Assembly (NCBI RefSeq): GCF_003129465.1
Contig: NZ_QFFF01000002.1
Span: 124,001 to 188,000, forward strand
Direction: 5' to 3'
Length of the DNA: 64,000 nt
Origin: Sphingosinicella humi
GTDB taxonomy: Bacteria > Pseudomonadota > Alphaproteobacteria > Sphingomonadales > Sphingomonadaceae
The notes beneath the pieces are model-generated. The model did not search any database, had not been told where the DNA came from, and saw only the letters and a program-made list of their open reading frames with translations. Positions 17,738 to 27,766 of the stretch are shown here, piece by piece (position 1 is the stretch's first letter; each line of letters begins with the position of its first letter). A program made the translations under genes and the position numbers.

Positions 17738-19375
17738 TTAGGCCGTCGACCGCTCTGCTGCCTCCGCCGCCGGCAGGTAAAGCGAGAAGCGGTCCTGCCC
17801 GATCAGCAGAGCGCCGCCGGTCGCCTCGGCGAGGTTGCGCACCAGGCGCAGCGCGAAGCCGAGGCCCAGCGCCGGCGCCCCCGGCCAGTCACCCTCGGGA
17901 CTGTAGCCCGGGTCGAGCAAGGCCTCCTCGTCCAGCCCGCCGATGGCCTGCGGCCTGTCGATCGACAGGCACAGCATGCGGCCGGCGCCCAGCTCGTCAA
18001 GCTCCAGGGTCGCGGCGATGGTTTCCCCTTCCCGGGCGAGGCCGATAGTCGCGGCGAGCAGGCGCGCGAACATGCGCTCGGCCGCACCGAGCTCCACCCG
18101 CGCCGGCGGCAGGTCCGCGGCGATCCGGATCGCGATGCGGGCGTGGCGCTGGCTCGCGACCTTTTCGTAGGCGTCGTGGAGGCGGCATAGCAGCGCGACC
18201 ACATCGACCGCGCTTTCGTCCAGCGTCAGCCGGCGGGTTTCGATCCGCGCCGCGGTGTCGAGATCGTCCACCGCCGAGAGGAGCCGGCTTGCCTGCTCCA
18301 TGATCTCGCCGGCGCGCGTTCGATAACTTGCCGCCGCCGGCCCCATATATTGGCCGTCGATCATCTCCGCGAACCCGACGATGGCATTGAGCGGGGTGCG
18401 AAGCTCATGGATCAGCTGGCGAAGCGAGTCCGCCGGCAGGTTGCTGCCGAACACGCCCCCCGCGCCTTCGCTCTCCGCACGGGCGACCTCGTCGAGCCGG
18501 GGCCGGCGAGCGTTGCCGCGATAGCCGAGGAAGCTGCCGCTGAGCGGATCGAAGAAGGGCACGCCCGAGATTCGCCAGTCGCCCGACGCCGGGCCGGCGC
18601 CGGCGACGCTGAAGCGGGCGTCGCGAAAGGGGGAGCGCTTCTCGAACGCGCCGGCGGCCTGACCATCGACCCCGAACTGACCCTGTTCGACGATGCTGGC
18701 GATCGATTGCCCGACCAGCGGGCCGCGCGGCGCGTCCTCGACCCAGATGATGACCCCGTCCGTGCCGGTCTCCCAGCGGAAGGCTTCCAGCGCGGCGCCC
18801 TCAGGCATTTCGCCGTGCGGCGCCGTCTCGCCGCGCGTCTTCCGAAAGGCCTCGATGCGAGCGACCAGGTCGCGGATCTGGGCCTCGCCTTCCTCGGCCG
18901 CCGGGTTGACGGGCGGTTCGTGCGTGGCGGCGACCGCGCCGGGGATGACGAAGTCGCTGGGACCGAAGCTGTTCAGCGCCCGCCCGATGTCCGGATGGAG
19001 ATCGCGGCGATGACGCAGCAACGCCCGCGCCGTCGGCGTAAGCTGTGGCAAGAGGCCGAGCCATTGCTCCACTTCCAGCCTGGCGCCGGCGGCCAGCGGT
19101 GCCACCACCGACGCCTGATCCCGGGCGAAGAAGGCGAACAGGTCGGGCGCGATCCTGCGGCCGGCGAGCGCACGGGCGATGTCGCGGCGGGTGGCGGGGG
19201 CGATGGTGTCGCGATGGGCTTCGAGCCAGGCAAAGGCCGTGCTCGCCGAAGCGTCGCCTTCATCCGCTCGCCTCTGGGCGAGAAGATCGACGAGCTGGCG
19301 CCACTTGGCGTCGCGCGCGGCCGCCGTGGTCGCGGGAAGCTCCATCACGGTCGCGATCCTGTCGTCGAAGCGCAC
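17738..19375 (-). CDS. Histidine-kinase-like protein with degenerate ATP-binding domain
   Basis: 545 residues, GTG start. The N-terminal half is mostly helical and unrecognised; a PAS-like segment follows (TGTDGVIIWVEDAPRGPLVG, VSGVPFFDPLSGSFLGYRG). HisKA is clear: LRQLIHELRTPLNAIVGFAE with the phospho-acceptor His. The HATPase part is eroded: the N box reads RLLAATIGLARE with no Asn, no DxGxG is evident, and only a G2-like ALGLGFALRLVRNLAEATGG remains. It may be a pseudokinase or need a partner. No response regulator is adjacent. No membrane segments were seen, so probably cytosolic. Confidence 0.8.
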   Translation of the reverse strand: MRFDDRIATVMELPATTAAARDAKWRQLVDLLAQRRADEGDASASTAFAWLEAHRDTIAPATRRDIARALAGRRIAPDLFAFFARDQASVVAPLAAGARLEVEQWLGLLPQLTPTARALLRHRRDLHPDIGRALNSFGPSDFVIPGAVAATHEPPVNPAAEEGEAQIRDLVARIEAFRKTRGETAPHGEMPEGAALEAFRWETGTDGVIIWVEDAPRGPLVGQSIASIVEQGQFGVDGQAAGAFEKRSPFRDARFSVAGAGPASGDWRISGVPFFDPLSGSFLGYRGNARRPRLDEVARAESEGAGGVFGSNLPADSLRQLIHELRTPLNAIVGFAEMIDGQYMGPAAASYRTRAGEIMEQASRLLSAVDDLDTAARIETRRLTLDESAVDVVALLCRLHDAYEKVASQRHARIAIRIAADLPPARVELGAAERMFARLLAATIGLAREGETIAATLELDELGAGRMLCLSIDRPQAIGGLDEEALLDPGYSPEGDWPGAPALGLGFALRLVRNLAEATGGALLIGQDRFSLYLPAAEAAERSTA

Positions 19376-19505
19376 GCCTTCTTCCCCGATCCGCGCGAAG
19401 CCGGGCCTCTCCGGTGTCTCGCCATGACCAGAATAAGCGCAAGCGCCGAGGCGCGGAAGGCGGCAATCCGGGCCCGTCGCAATATGGGACGGCGGGCCCG
19501 CGACG

Positions 19506-19536
19506 AAAAAAGGGGCGCCGGCAATGCCGACGCCCC
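19506..19536 (-). terminator. Rho-independent terminator of the TPR gene
   Basis: GGGGCG-CGGC paired with GCCG-CGCCCC around AAT/ATT, one mismatch, followed on the minus strand by six T residues (19506-19511). It lies 25 nt after the stop of the TPR gene and separates it from the histidine-kinase gene. Confidence 0.85.
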
Positions 19537-19560
19537 TTCCTTACCTTAAAACCTTGAGGA

Positions 19561-20793
19561 TCAGGCCTTCTGACCGAGCCAGAGCAGCCAGTAACCCGCC
19601 AGGTCGGCGCGCGGCCCCGTCACCGCCTTGAACGCGGCTTCGGCCTCGGCCTTCTGGCCCGCCAGCCCCAGCGCCATGCCGAGGCGGGTGTTGGCGATAT
19701 TGGCGTCGATGGAGCCCTTCTCGAGCGCGGCGCGATACAGCGCCGCCGCCTTGGCATAGTCGCCATAGCCATAATAGGCGTCGCCGGTGGCGAGGGCGAG
19801 CTTGCCGTCGGCACTGGCCATCGCCTTCTTCTCGAGGCCCGGCAGCGACGCACGATCCTGCTCAACCTTGCTCGAAGCGGAGGCAAGCAGGTCCTTGAAC
19901 GCCGGCTGGGTGGCGTTGATCGCCTTGGCGGCGACGCCCGCGTCGATCACGGCCTTGGCTTCACCGGGCAGACCCTTGGTATTGGCGGCTTCGGCGAGCT
20001 CGTAATAGTCGCGCTCGCCGTTGAGCGCGTTGGCCGCGCGCATCAGGCGCATAAGGTCGAGATTGGCATCGCCCGTCGGGTTCCTCATCTCGCGGAAGAT
20101 CATCAACCCGTCCCGCCAGTTCTGGGCCGTCGGATAGGCGGCGATGAGCTCGCGGGTGAGTTCGATGGCCTTGGGCGACTTCGCCTCATAGGCGAGCGCG
20201 AGCGCCTGCTTGTAGAGGCCTTCGGGCGGCGTCTCGCCGGCAGCCTCGGCGGCCTGCAGCCTCTGCTCGACCAGGGCCGCGGCTTCCGCCGGATTGCCCT
20301 GCTGCGACAGGGCGGCGGCGAGGTTGGTCATCGCATCCTTGTTGTCGGGCTGGAGCTGGAGGAGCTGCTTGAACGCCTGCGCGGCCTTGGCATAGTCGCC
20401 CTTGTTGTAGGCGATCGCGCCGAGGTTCGAATAGAGGGTCGGAAGCTCCGCCTGGGTCGCGCCGCCGCTCTGGATCATCGCCTCGATCGCCGCCAGCTTG
20501 CCGTCCTCATTGTTGGTCTGGATGGCGTTGTTCAGCTGGAACTGGGCGATGACGTAGCGGTCGTCATTGTTCTGGGCGGCGGCCTGCGCGGCCGCAAGCG
20601 CCGTCTGGAAAGCCGCCTGATCGCCGGCCTGCGCCGCCTTCTGAAGCTCGGCGAGCGACGGACGGGCCTTCTCGCTGAAGTTGAACTTGCGCTCCTTGGC
20701 CTCCTCCTGGGCGGCCTGGGCAGGCGCGGCAGCGATCGACACGCCGCCAAGGGCGAGCGCGATGCCGAGCGCGAGGGTGGAAGTGAATTTCAT
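19561..20793 (-). CDS. Secreted TPR-repeat protein A
   Basis: 410 residues. Signal peptide MKFTSTLALGIALALGGVSI, cut after AQAA. The mature part is rich in TPR motifs, for example TLYSNLGAIAYNKGDYAKAAQAFKQL and a C-terminal copy around YGYGDYAKAAALYRAAL. It ends LAGYWLLWLGQKA. It is paralogous to the gene upstream (20833-22053), with near-identical C-terminal repeats (ANTRLGMALGLAGQKAEAEA). TPR proteins are scaffolds; the partner is unknown and the location should be periplasmic. Confidence 0.85.
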   Translation of the reverse strand: MKFTSTLALGIALALGGVSIAAAPAQAAQEEAKERKFNFSEKARPSLAELQKAAQAGDQAAFQTALAAAQAAAQNNDDRYVIAQFQLNNAIQTNNEDGKLAAIEAMIQSGGATQAELPTLYSNLGAIAYNKGDYAKAAQAFKQLLQLQPDNKDAMTNLAAALSQQGNPAEAAALVEQRLQAAEAAGETPPEGLYKQALALAYEAKSPKAIELTRELIAAYPTAQNWRDGLMIFREMRNPTGDANLDLMRLMRAANALNGERDYYELAEAANTKGLPGEAKAVIDAGVAAKAINATQPAFKDLLASASSKVEQDRASLPGLEKKAMASADGKLALATGDAYYGYGDYAKAAALYRAALEKGSIDANIANTRLGMALGLAGQKAEAEAAFKAVTGPRADLAGYWLLWLGQKA

Positions 20794-20832
20794 AGCTGTC
20801 GTCTCCTGTGGGATGCGTTTTCTTTAGCGAGG

Positions 20833-22053
20833 TCAGCCGCGCTGGGCGAGCCAGAGAAGCCAGAGGGCCGCCAAATCCGCCCGCGTGCCGGTGACGGCGC
20901 GTAGAGCGGTCTCGGCCTCCACCTTCTGGCCGGCGAGGCCGAGGGCCATGCCGAGCCTGGTATTGGCGACGTTCGGGTCGACGGAGCCTTTTTGCAGGGC
21001 GGCGCGATACAGGGCCGACGCCTTGGCATAATCACCATGGCCGAAATAGGCGTCCGCGGCGGTCATCGCGGCAGCGCCGGTGGCGGCCGACGTCGCCTTC
21101 GTTTCAAGTCCCGCCAGCGCCGAGGAAGCAGTCGTCGCCTTCTTGGCCGCGGCGAGCAGCTCCTTGGTCCTGGCTTCGGACGCGTCGACCATCTTCGCCG
21201 CCACGCCCTCGTCGAGCACGGCCTTCGCTTCCGCGCCGAAGCCGGCGGCGGTCAGCGCTTCGGCCAGCGCATAATAATCCCGCTCGCCGGCCAGCCCCTT
21301 GGTGTTGCGCAGCAGCCGCAACAGGTCGACGGTCGCGGCCGGGTCGAGCTGTCCCAAATCGCGGCGCACCAGCAGGACGTCGCGCCAGTTCTCAGGGGTC
21401 GGATAAGCGGCGATGAGGCCGCGGCTGAAGTCAAGGCTCTCGGCCACCATCCGCGCGTCGAAGGCGTGCTTCAACCCGCGCAGATACCAGGCTTCCGGCA
21501 CCGGACGATTGGCCGCCTGCTGGAGCTTGATGGCATTGGCGATCAGCGGAATCGTCTCGGGCACCTTGTCGCGGGCCGTCTTGGCCTGGGCGAGTGCGAG
21601 GAAGGCTTCCGGATCGTTGGGCGCGGCCTGCGTCCAGCGCGCGAAGGAGGCTTCCGCATCCTCATATTCGCCGGCGCTCATCGCCAGCGCGCCCTGGCTC
21701 TTCAAGAGCTGCGGCAGCGATGCCGCCGGCGCCGCCCCGCTCCCGATCATCGCATCGATGGCGGTCTTCTGAAGGCCGTAATTCTTGGTTTCGAGACCGA
21801 GGCGAAGCTGAAGCGAGGAGGCAAGGTAGCGGCTGTAGCCGGAACGGGCGGCCTGCTGCGCCGTCGCCAGCGCGCTGGTCGCTGCGGCATAGTCCTTGGT
21901 TTCAAGCGCCGTCTTCAGCGCCTGGAGAGCTGTGCGCTCCTGTTCGTTGAGGACGATTTCCGCTTGTTCCTGGGCAAGGCCCGGCGAAGTAGCGGCGATC
22001 GCGCCTGCCAGAGCCAGCGCCAGGCCGAGCGCGGCCCCCGAAACCAATTTCAT
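20833..22053 (-). CDS. Secreted TPR-repeat protein B
   Basis: 406 residues from ATG 22051-22053, signal peptide MKLVSGAALGLALALAGAIA. The mature domain has TPR-like helices (GDYAKASALYRAALQKGSVD) and a C-terminus LAALWLLWLAQRG that matches the downstream paralogue. An in-frame upstream ATG at 22131 would put 26 polar residues before the signal peptide and is unlikely. The two genes lie 39 nt apart and form a tandem duplication, probably one operon ending at the 19506-19536 terminator. Confidence 0.83.
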   Translation of the reverse strand: MKLVSGAALGLALALAGAIAATSPGLAQEQAEIVLNEQERTALQALKTALETKDYAAATSALATAQQAARSGYSRYLASSLQLRLGLETKNYGLQKTAIDAMIGSGAAPAASLPQLLKSQGALAMSAGEYEDAEASFARWTQAAPNDPEAFLALAQAKTARDKVPETIPLIANAIKLQQAANRPVPEAWYLRGLKHAFDARMVAESLDFSRGLIAAYPTPENWRDVLLVRRDLGQLDPAATVDLLRLLRNTKGLAGERDYYALAEALTAAGFGAEAKAVLDEGVAAKMVDASEARTKELLAAAKKATTASSALAGLETKATSAATGAAAMTAADAYFGHGDYAKASALYRAALQKGSVDPNVANTRLGMALGLAGQKVEAETALRAVTGTRADLAALWLLWLAQRG

Positions 22054-22254
22054 GGAAATCCTGACCCTCTTGTTGCGAGCCGTCTCGAGCGGCCGTTCTT
22101 TGCGGAAACGCGTGCTTCTATCGCCATTCACCCGCCCTTTCTAGCCAAGTTTCCGTGAACGGGGCTTGAACCGCAACTGACGGCACTCAAACGATAAATC
22201 CGCCGTGCCGACAGTGGTTTGACCGCCCCGCCCCGCCCGGCTAACGCCGCTGCC

Positions 22255-23013
22255 ATGCTCGCCATCATATCACCGGCCAAATCGCTGGATTACAAGCGCC
22301 CTTTTCCTCCGATCGCCGCGACCCGCCCCGAATTCGAGGCGGACGCGGCTAGCCTGGCCCAGGCCGCGGCCAAGCTCTCGGCCAACAAGCTCCAGTCGCT
22401 GATGGGCATTTCCGACCAGCTCGCCAAGCTCAACGTCGATCGCTTCCGCGGATTTGGCGAGGCGCCGAGCCGGCCCGCCATTCACGCCTTCACCGGTGAC
22501 GTCTATATGGGGTTTGAGGTGAAGAGCCTCGACGAGGCGGCGCTGTTTTTCGCCCAGGATCACCTGCGCATCCTCTCCGGCCTCTACGGCCTGCTCCGCC
22601 CGCTGGACGAGATTCGTCCCTACCGGCTGGAGATGGGCACGCGCTGGGCGCCGGGGCGGGCGAAGACCCTCTACGCCTGGTGGGGGAACCGGATCGCCCA
22701 GCGCCTCGATCGGGAACTGGAGGAAAGCGGCAGCCGCACGATCGTCAATCTCGCGAGCAAGGAATATTGGCACGCCGTCGACGGCCGGCTCCCCGCCGAC
22801 ACCCGGGTGATTGAGATCGATTTTCGCGAGCAGGGTCCGAACGGCCTCCGCTTCAACAGCTTCGCCGCCAAGCGCGCCCGCGGCATGATGGCCCGCTACA
22901 TCTGCGAGCATCGCCTCTCCGATCCGGAAGCGCTGAAGAGCTTCGACAGCGACGGCTATGCCTATGATCCCGACAACAGCGACGCGCATCGCTGGCGCTT
23001 CAGCCGCGCCTGA
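22255..23013 (+). CDS. yaaA: Peroxide stress protein YaaA (DUF328)
   Basis: 252 residues from ATG 22255 (MLAIISPAKSLDYKRPF). Family hallmarks: SPAKSLD at the N-terminus, FTGDVYMGF, LRILSGLYGLLRPLDEI, YRLEMGTRW, and NLASKEYW. In E. coli the protein limits free iron and DNA damage during peroxide stress and has DNA-binding ability. It is followed by a strong GC stem-loop, then gyrA. Confidence 0.93.
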   Translation: MLAIISPAKSLDYKRPFPPIAATRPEFEADAASLAQAAAKLSANKLQSLMGISDQLAKLNVDRFRGFGEAPSRPAIHAFTGDVYMGFEVKSLDEAALFFAQDHLRILSGLYGLLRPLDEIRPYRLEMGTRWAPGRAKTLYAWWGNRIAQRLDRELEESGSRTIVNLASKEYWHAVDGRLPADTRVIEIDFREQGPNGLRFNSFAAKRARGMMARYICEHRLSDPEALKSFDSDGYAYDPDNSDAHRWRFSRA

Positions 23014-23014
23014 G

Positions 23015-23045
23015 CCCTCGCGCGCGTGTGCGCGCACGCGCGGGG
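23015..23045. terminator. GC stem-loop and alternating purine-pyrimidine tract after yaaA
   Basis: The arms GCGCGTG and CACGCGC, extended by an outer CCC/GGG, form a hairpin directly after the yaaA stop. The 24 bases 23019-23042 alternate strictly pyrimidine-purine, a sequence class that can adopt Z-DNA under negative supercoiling. No T-run follows. Confidence 0.55.
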
Positions 23046-23131
23046 TGGCGCTGGCCCGATCCATCGGCTAGAGCGGTTCCACCTCCACTGCGCGTGAAGC
23101 GCGTCTATCGTCACAGACACAGGAATTGATA

Positions 23132-25888
23132 GTGGCCAGCGTACCGCCGTCCATCGAAAACAGCGACATCACCCCCGTCTCCATCGTCGAGGAGATGAAG
23201 ACCAGCTACCTCGACTATGCCATGTCGGTGATCGTCGCCCGCGCCCTTCCCGACGTGCGCGACGGCCTGAAGCCGGTCCACCGCCGCATCCTCTACGCCG
23301 CCCAGGAAGCGGGCTTCGTCGCCGGCCGCCCCTATCGCAAATCGGCCCGCCTGGTCGGTGAAGTGATGGGTAAATATCACCCGCACGGCGACGCCTCGAT
23401 CTACGATGCCTTGGCCCGCATGACCCAGGATTGGTCGATGCGCGTGCCGCTGATCGACGGCCAGGGCAATTTCGGATCGATGGACCCCGATCCGCCGGCG
23501 GCGATGCGTTACACCGAGGCCCGCCTCGCCCGCGTCGCCAACGCGCTGCTCGACGACATCGACAAGGACACGGTCGACTTCCAGCCGAACTATGACGCTT
23601 CGGAAAGCGAGCCGCAGGTCCTCCCTGCCCGCTTCCCCAACATCCTCGTCAACGGCGCCGGCGGCATCGCCGTCGGCATGGCGACCAACATCCCCCCGCA
23701 CAATCTCGGCGAGGTTCTGGCGGCCTGCAAAGCGTATATCGAGAACCCCGCCATCACCGTCGACGAGCTGATCGAGATCGTCCCCGGCCCCGATTTCCCG
23801 ACCGGCCCGCTCATCCTCGGCCAGGCCGGCGCGCGCAGCGCCTATCACACCGGCCGCGGCTCGATCATGATGCGCTCGCGCCATGTGATCGAGGAAGGCC
23901 GCGGCGACCGCCGATCGATCGTGCTGACCGCCATACCCTTCCAGGTCGGCAAGTCGGGTCTCGTCGAAAAGATCGCCGAGGCCGCCAAGGACAAGCGCAT
24001 CGAGGGCGTCTCCGACATTCGCGACGAATCGAGCCGCGAGGGCGTCCGCGTCGTCATCGACCTGAAGCGCGACGCCACCCCCGAAGTGGTGCTGAACCAG
24101 CTCTGGCGCCACACGCCGGCCCAATCGAGCTTCCCGGCCAACATGCTCGCCATCCGCGGCGGCCGCCCGGAGACCTTGAACCTCCGCCACATCATCGAAG
24201 CCTTCGTCCGCTTCCGCGAGGAGGTCATCACCCGCCGCTCCAAGTTCGAGCTCGCCAAGGCCCGCGACCGCGCCCACATCTTGCTCGGCCTCGTCATCGC
24301 CGTCACCAACCTCGACGAAGTGGTGCGCCTCATCCGCGCTTCCGCCTCGCCGGCCGAGGCGCGCGCCTCCCTCCTCGCTCGCGAATGGCCGATCGCCGAG
24401 ATCGCGCCCTATATCGCGTTGGTCGAGGCGGTCGAGCATGAGGTTGAAGGCACCAGCTACACGCTCAGCGACGCCCAGGTGCGCGCCATTCTCGAGCTCC
24501 GCCTCCACCGCCTGACCGCTCTCGGCCGCGACGAGATCGCCGGCGAGCTTCGCGAGCTCGCCACGTCGATCGGCGAGTTGCTCGACATTCTCGGCGACCG
24601 CGCCAAGCTCTATGGCGTGATGCGCGAGGAGTTCGACGAGATCGAGGCCGCCTACGCGACGCCGCGCCTTACCGAAATAGCGCCCGCGGCCGACGGCATT
24701 GACGACGAGGATCTGATCGAGCGCGAGGACATGGTCGTGACCGTGACCATGCAGGGCTATATCAAGCGCACCACCCTCGACACCTTCCGCGCCCAGGCGC
24801 GTGGCGGCAAGGGCCGCGCCGGCATGGCGACCAAGGAAGAGGACGCCGTTACCAACCTGTTCGTGACGAGCACCCACACGCCCGTCCTGTTCTTCTCCAC
24901 CCATGGCAAGGTCTACCGCCTCAAGGTCTGGCGCCTGCCCGAGGGCGGCCCGGCGACGCGCGGGCGGCCGCTCGTCAACCTCCTGCCGCTGGCCGAAGGC
25001 GAGACCATCTCGACCGTCCTCCCCCTGCCGGAGGATGAGACCGAATGGGGCAAGCTCCACGTCATGTTCGCGACCGCCAAGGGCTCGGTCCGCCGCAACA
25101 GCATGGACGCCTTCACCAACGTGCCTTCGAACGGCAAGATCGCCATGAAGTTCGAAGGCGAGGACGAGGATGATTGCCTGATCGGCGTCGCCCTGCTCGG
25201 CGACGAGGACGACGTCCTCCTCGCCACCCGCCAGGGCAAGGCGATCCGCTTCGCCGGCGACGACGTCCGCGCGTTCCAGAGCCGCGCCTCCACCGGCGTG
25301 CGCGGTATTCGTCTTGCCACGGGCGACAAGGTGATCTCGCTCTCCATTCTCCATCGGGGCGGCATGCGGAACCAGGAGGAGCGCGAGGATTATCTGCGCT
25401 TCGCACCCTGGAAGGCCGAGAAGGAAGGCTCGCCGCAGATGACATCGGAACGCTTCGCCGAGCTGCAGGGCCGCGAGCAGTTTATCCTGACGGTCTGCGC
25501 CAACGGCTATGGCAAGCTCTCGTCGGCCTATGAATATCGCCGCACGGGGCGCGGCGGCCAGGGCATTACCAATATCGACAATATCGCCCGCAACGGACCC
25601 GTCGTGGCGAGCTTCCCCGCCATACCGGGCGATCAGCTCATGCTGGTCACCGATCAGGCCAAGCTCATCCGGATGGGTCTCGATTCGCTGCGCGTCATCG
25701 GCCGCAACAGCGCCGGCGTCCGCCTGTTCAACGTCGCCGACAACGAGCATGTCGTTTCCGCCGCCCGTATCGAGGAGAGCGACGAAGAGGCCGAAGCGGT
25801 GGTCGACGTCGAAGACGAGGCACTTCAGGCGAGCGATGCCGTGATCGGCACGGAGCCCGAGAATGGCGGGAGCGGCGAGGAGGCCTGA
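23132..25888 (+). CDS. gyrA: DNA gyrase subunit A
   Basis: 918 residues. The GTG at 23132 sits seven bases after AGGA; a TTG at 23126 is too close to it. The catalytic tyrosine is Y127 in AMRYTEARL. The QRDR reads [20 protein letters not shown], placing Ala at the position of E. coli Ser83, while Asp87 is kept. The C-terminal beta-pinwheel carries a GyrA box, QARGGKG, which marks gyrase rather than ParC. It ends in an acidic tail. GyrA with GyrB (not in the window) introduces negative supercoils. Confidence 0.96.
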   Translation: MASVPPSIENSDITPVSIVEEMKTSYLDYAMSVIVARALPDVRDGLKPVHRRILYAAQEAGFVAGRPYRKSARLVGEVMGKYHPHGDASIYDALARMTQDWSMRVPLIDGQGNFGSMDPDPPAAMRYTEARLARVANALLDDIDKDTVDFQPNYDASESEPQVLPARFPNILVNGAGGIAVGMATNIPPHNLGEVLAACKAYIENPAITVDELIEIVPGPDFPTGPLILGQAGARSAYHTGRGSIMMRSRHVIEEGRGDRRSIVLTAIPFQVGKSGLVEKIAEAAKDKRIEGVSDIRDESSREGVRVVIDLKRDATPEVVLNQLWRHTPAQSSFPANMLAIRGGRPETLNLRHIIEAFVRFREEVITRRSKFELAKARDRAHILLGLVIAVTNLDEVVRLIRASASPAEARASLLAREWPIAEIAPYIALVEAVEHEVEGTSYTLSDAQVRAILELRLHRLTALGRDEIAGELRELATSIGELLDILGDRAKLYGVMREEFDEIEAAYATPRLTEIAPAADGIDDEDLIEREDMVVTVTMQGYIKRTTLDTFRAQARGGKGRAGMATKEEDAVTNLFVTSTHTPVLFFSTHGKVYRLKVWRLPEGGPATRGRPLVNLLPLAEGETISTVLPLPEDETEWGKLHVMFATAKGSVRRNSMDAFTNVPSNGKIAMKFEGEDEDDCLIGVALLGDEDDVLLATRQGKAIRFAGDDVRAFQSRASTGVRGIRLATGDKVISLSILHRGGMRNQEEREDYLRFAPWKAEKEGSPQMTSERFAELQGREQFILTVCANGYGKLSSAYEYRRTGRGGQGITNIDNIARNGPVVASFPAIPGDQLMLVTDQAKLIRMGLDSLRVIGRNSAGVRLFNVADNEHVVSAARIEESDEEAEAVVDVEDEALQASDAVIGTEPENGGSGEEA

Positions 25889-25895
25889 CGCGCCC

Positions 25896-26378
25896 ATGCT
25901 GATCCGCCGGGCAGCACCGGGCGACGAGGCCGCGCTCTGGGCGATCCTCGCGCCCGTCATCCGCGCCGGCGACACCTATGTCTTGCCGCGCGACATGGGC
26001 GAGATCGAAGCTCTGACCTATTGGTTGGGGCAGGATCGCGAGACCTTCGTCGCCGAGGCCGACGGCCGCATTCTCGGGACTTATTATCTTCGCGCCAACC
26101 AGCCCGGCGGCGGTGCCCATGTCGCCAATGCCGGCTACATGACAGCGCCGGAAGCCCGGGGACGCGGCATCGCCAGCGCGCTCTGCGCCCATTCCCTCGA
26201 TCGGGCGCGGGAGCGGGGCTTCACCGCCATGCAATTCAATTTCGTGGTCGCGACCAACACGGGCGCCATCCGGCTGTGGAAACGGCACGGCTTCGAAGAG
26301 GTCGGCCGCCTTCCCGGCGCCTTCATCCACCCCACCGAAGGGCCGACCGACGCCCTCGTTCTGTTCCGGACATTGTGA
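25896..26378 (+). CDS. GNAT-family N-acetyltransferase
   Basis: 160 residues from ATG 25896 ([18 protein letters not shown]), 7 nt after the gyrA stop. The acetyl-CoA pyrophosphate-binding motif is in [20 protein letters not shown], and a typical motif B follows ([20 protein letters not shown]). The acceptor is unknown; relatives act on small amines or protein N-termini. It is probably co-transcribed with gyrA. Confidence 0.87.
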   Translation: MLIRRAAPGDEAALWAILAPVIRAGDTYVLPRDMGEIEALTYWLGQDRETFVAEADGRILGTYYLRANQPGGGAHVANAGYMTAPEARGRGIASALCAHSLDRARERGFTAMQFNFVVATNTGAIRLWKRHGFEEVGRLPGAFIHPTEGPTDALVLFRTL

Positions 26379-26421
26379 CCAACGCTCGCATCGCAGGCGG
26401 CGAGCCGCTATCTGGCCGGCC

Positions 26422-27735
26422 ATGACGTATCAGGTTCACATCATTGGCGGCGGACTCGCAGGCTCCGAAGCCGCGTGGCAGCTCGCCCAGGCAGGCATGA
26501 AGGTTCGATTGTCCGAGATGCGGGGATCGGGCGAGATGACGCCGGCGCACCAGACGGACGGGCTGGCGGAGCTCGTCTGCTCGAACAGCTTCCGCTCCGA
26601 CGACGCCGAGAACAACGCCGTCGGGCTGCTGCACGCGGAGATGCGGGCGCTGAATTCGCTGATCATGACGGCGGCCGATGCACACAAGGTGCCGGCGGGC
26701 TCGGCTTTGGCGGTCGACCGGGATCAGTTCTCGGCCCAGGTCACCGAGATACTGCGCAATCATCCCAACATCGAGATCGTGCGCGAGCGGATCGATACCC
26801 TCCCCGCCTCCGGGCTCGCCATCGTCGCCACCGGGCCGCTGACGGCGGCGAAGTTGGCCGAATCGATCGGCGCGGCGACGGGCAGCGACTCACTCGCCTT
26901 CTTCGATGCCATTGCCCCGATCGTGCACCGCGACAGCATCGACATGGACATCTGCTGGATGGCCTCGCGGTGGGACAAGGGCGACAAGGATTATATCAAC
27001 TGCCCGATGAGCAAGGAGCAGTATCTCGCCTTCCACCAGGGCCTGCTTGACGGCGAGAAGACCGAATTCCGCGATTGGGAGAAGGACACGCCCTATTTCG
27101 AGGGCTGCATGCCGATCGAGGTGATGGCCGAGCGCGGCGTCGACACGCTCCGCTACGGCCCGATGAAGCCCGTAGGCCTCGATGACCCGAAGACGGGCCG
27201 CTGGCCCTATGCCGTCGTCCAGCTCCGCCAGGATAATGCGCTCGGTACCCTGTGGAACATGGTCGGTTTCCAGACCAAATTGAAATTTGCCGAGCAGGTG
27301 CGGCTGTTTCGCACCATTCCGGGTCTGGAGAATGCCGAGTTCGCGCGGTTGGGCGGGCTCCACCGCAACACCTTCATCAACTCGCCGCAGCTGCTCGACG
27401 GCCAGCTCCGTCTCAGGAAGGCGCCGCATATCCGCTTCGCCGGCCAGATCACCGGCTGCGAAGGCTATGTCGAATCCGCCGCCATCGGCCTCCTCGCCGG
27501 CCGCTTCGCCGCCGCCGAAGCGCAGGGCACCGCGATCGAGTCACCCCCGCCCACGACCGCTCTCGGCGCCCTCCTCGGCCACATCACCGGCGGCGCCGAG
27601 GCCGAGAACTATCAACCGATGAACGTCAATTTCGGCCTCTTCCCACCCATCGAGGGCAAGGTGAAGAAAAAGGACCGCAAGAGCGCTTATACCGGCCGTG
27701 CCCGCGAGGCACTGAGCGAGTGGATGGCGCAGTAA
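26422..27735 (+). CDS. trmFO: TrmFO, folate/FAD-dependent tRNA m5U54 methyltransferase
   Basis: 437 residues. FAD-binding N-terminus [18 protein letters not shown]. TrmFO-specific blocks include [53 protein letters not shown]-like [11 protein letters not shown], and NVNFGLFPP. It transfers a methylene group from 5,10-methylene-THF to U54 in the tRNA T-loop, reduced by FADH2. TrmFO replaces the SAM-dependent TrmA in Alphaproteobacteria. Confidence 0.95.
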   Translation: MTYQVHIIGGGLAGSEAAWQLAQAGMKVRLSEMRGSGEMTPAHQTDGLAELVCSNSFRSDDAENNAVGLLHAEMRALNSLIMTAADAHKVPAGSALAVDRDQFSAQVTEILRNHPNIEIVRERIDTLPASGLAIVATGPLTAAKLAESIGAATGSDSLAFFDAIAPIVHRDSIDMDICWMASRWDKGDKDYINCPMSKEQYLAFHQGLLDGEKTEFRDWEKDTPYFEGCMPIEVMAERGVDTLRYGPMKPVGLDDPKTGRWPYAVVQLRQDNALGTLWNMVGFQTKLKFAEQVRLFRTIPGLENAEFARLGGLHRNTFINSPQLLDGQLRLRKAPHIRFAGQITGCEGYVESAAIGLLAGRFAAAEAQGTAIESPPPTTALGALLGHITGGAEAENYQPMNVNFGLFPPIEGKVKKKDRKSAYTGRAREALSEWMAQ

Positions 27736-27736
27736 T

Positions 27737-27763
27737 CCTCCGTACGCTGAAAGCGTGGGGAGG
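27737..27763. terminator. Stem-loop between convergent trmFO and EF-hand genes
   Basis: CCTCC-gt-ACGCT, loop GAA, AGCGT-gg-GGAGG. It lies in the 31-nt gap between the two stops and could serve both strands. No T-run is present on either side. Confidence 0.5.
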
Positions 27764-27766
27764 GCA

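Noticed and set aside
23111-25975. Long open reading frame on the minus strand across gyrA (954 codons)
   Set aside because: It mirrors gyrA codons in a high-GC genome and encodes no recognisable protein.
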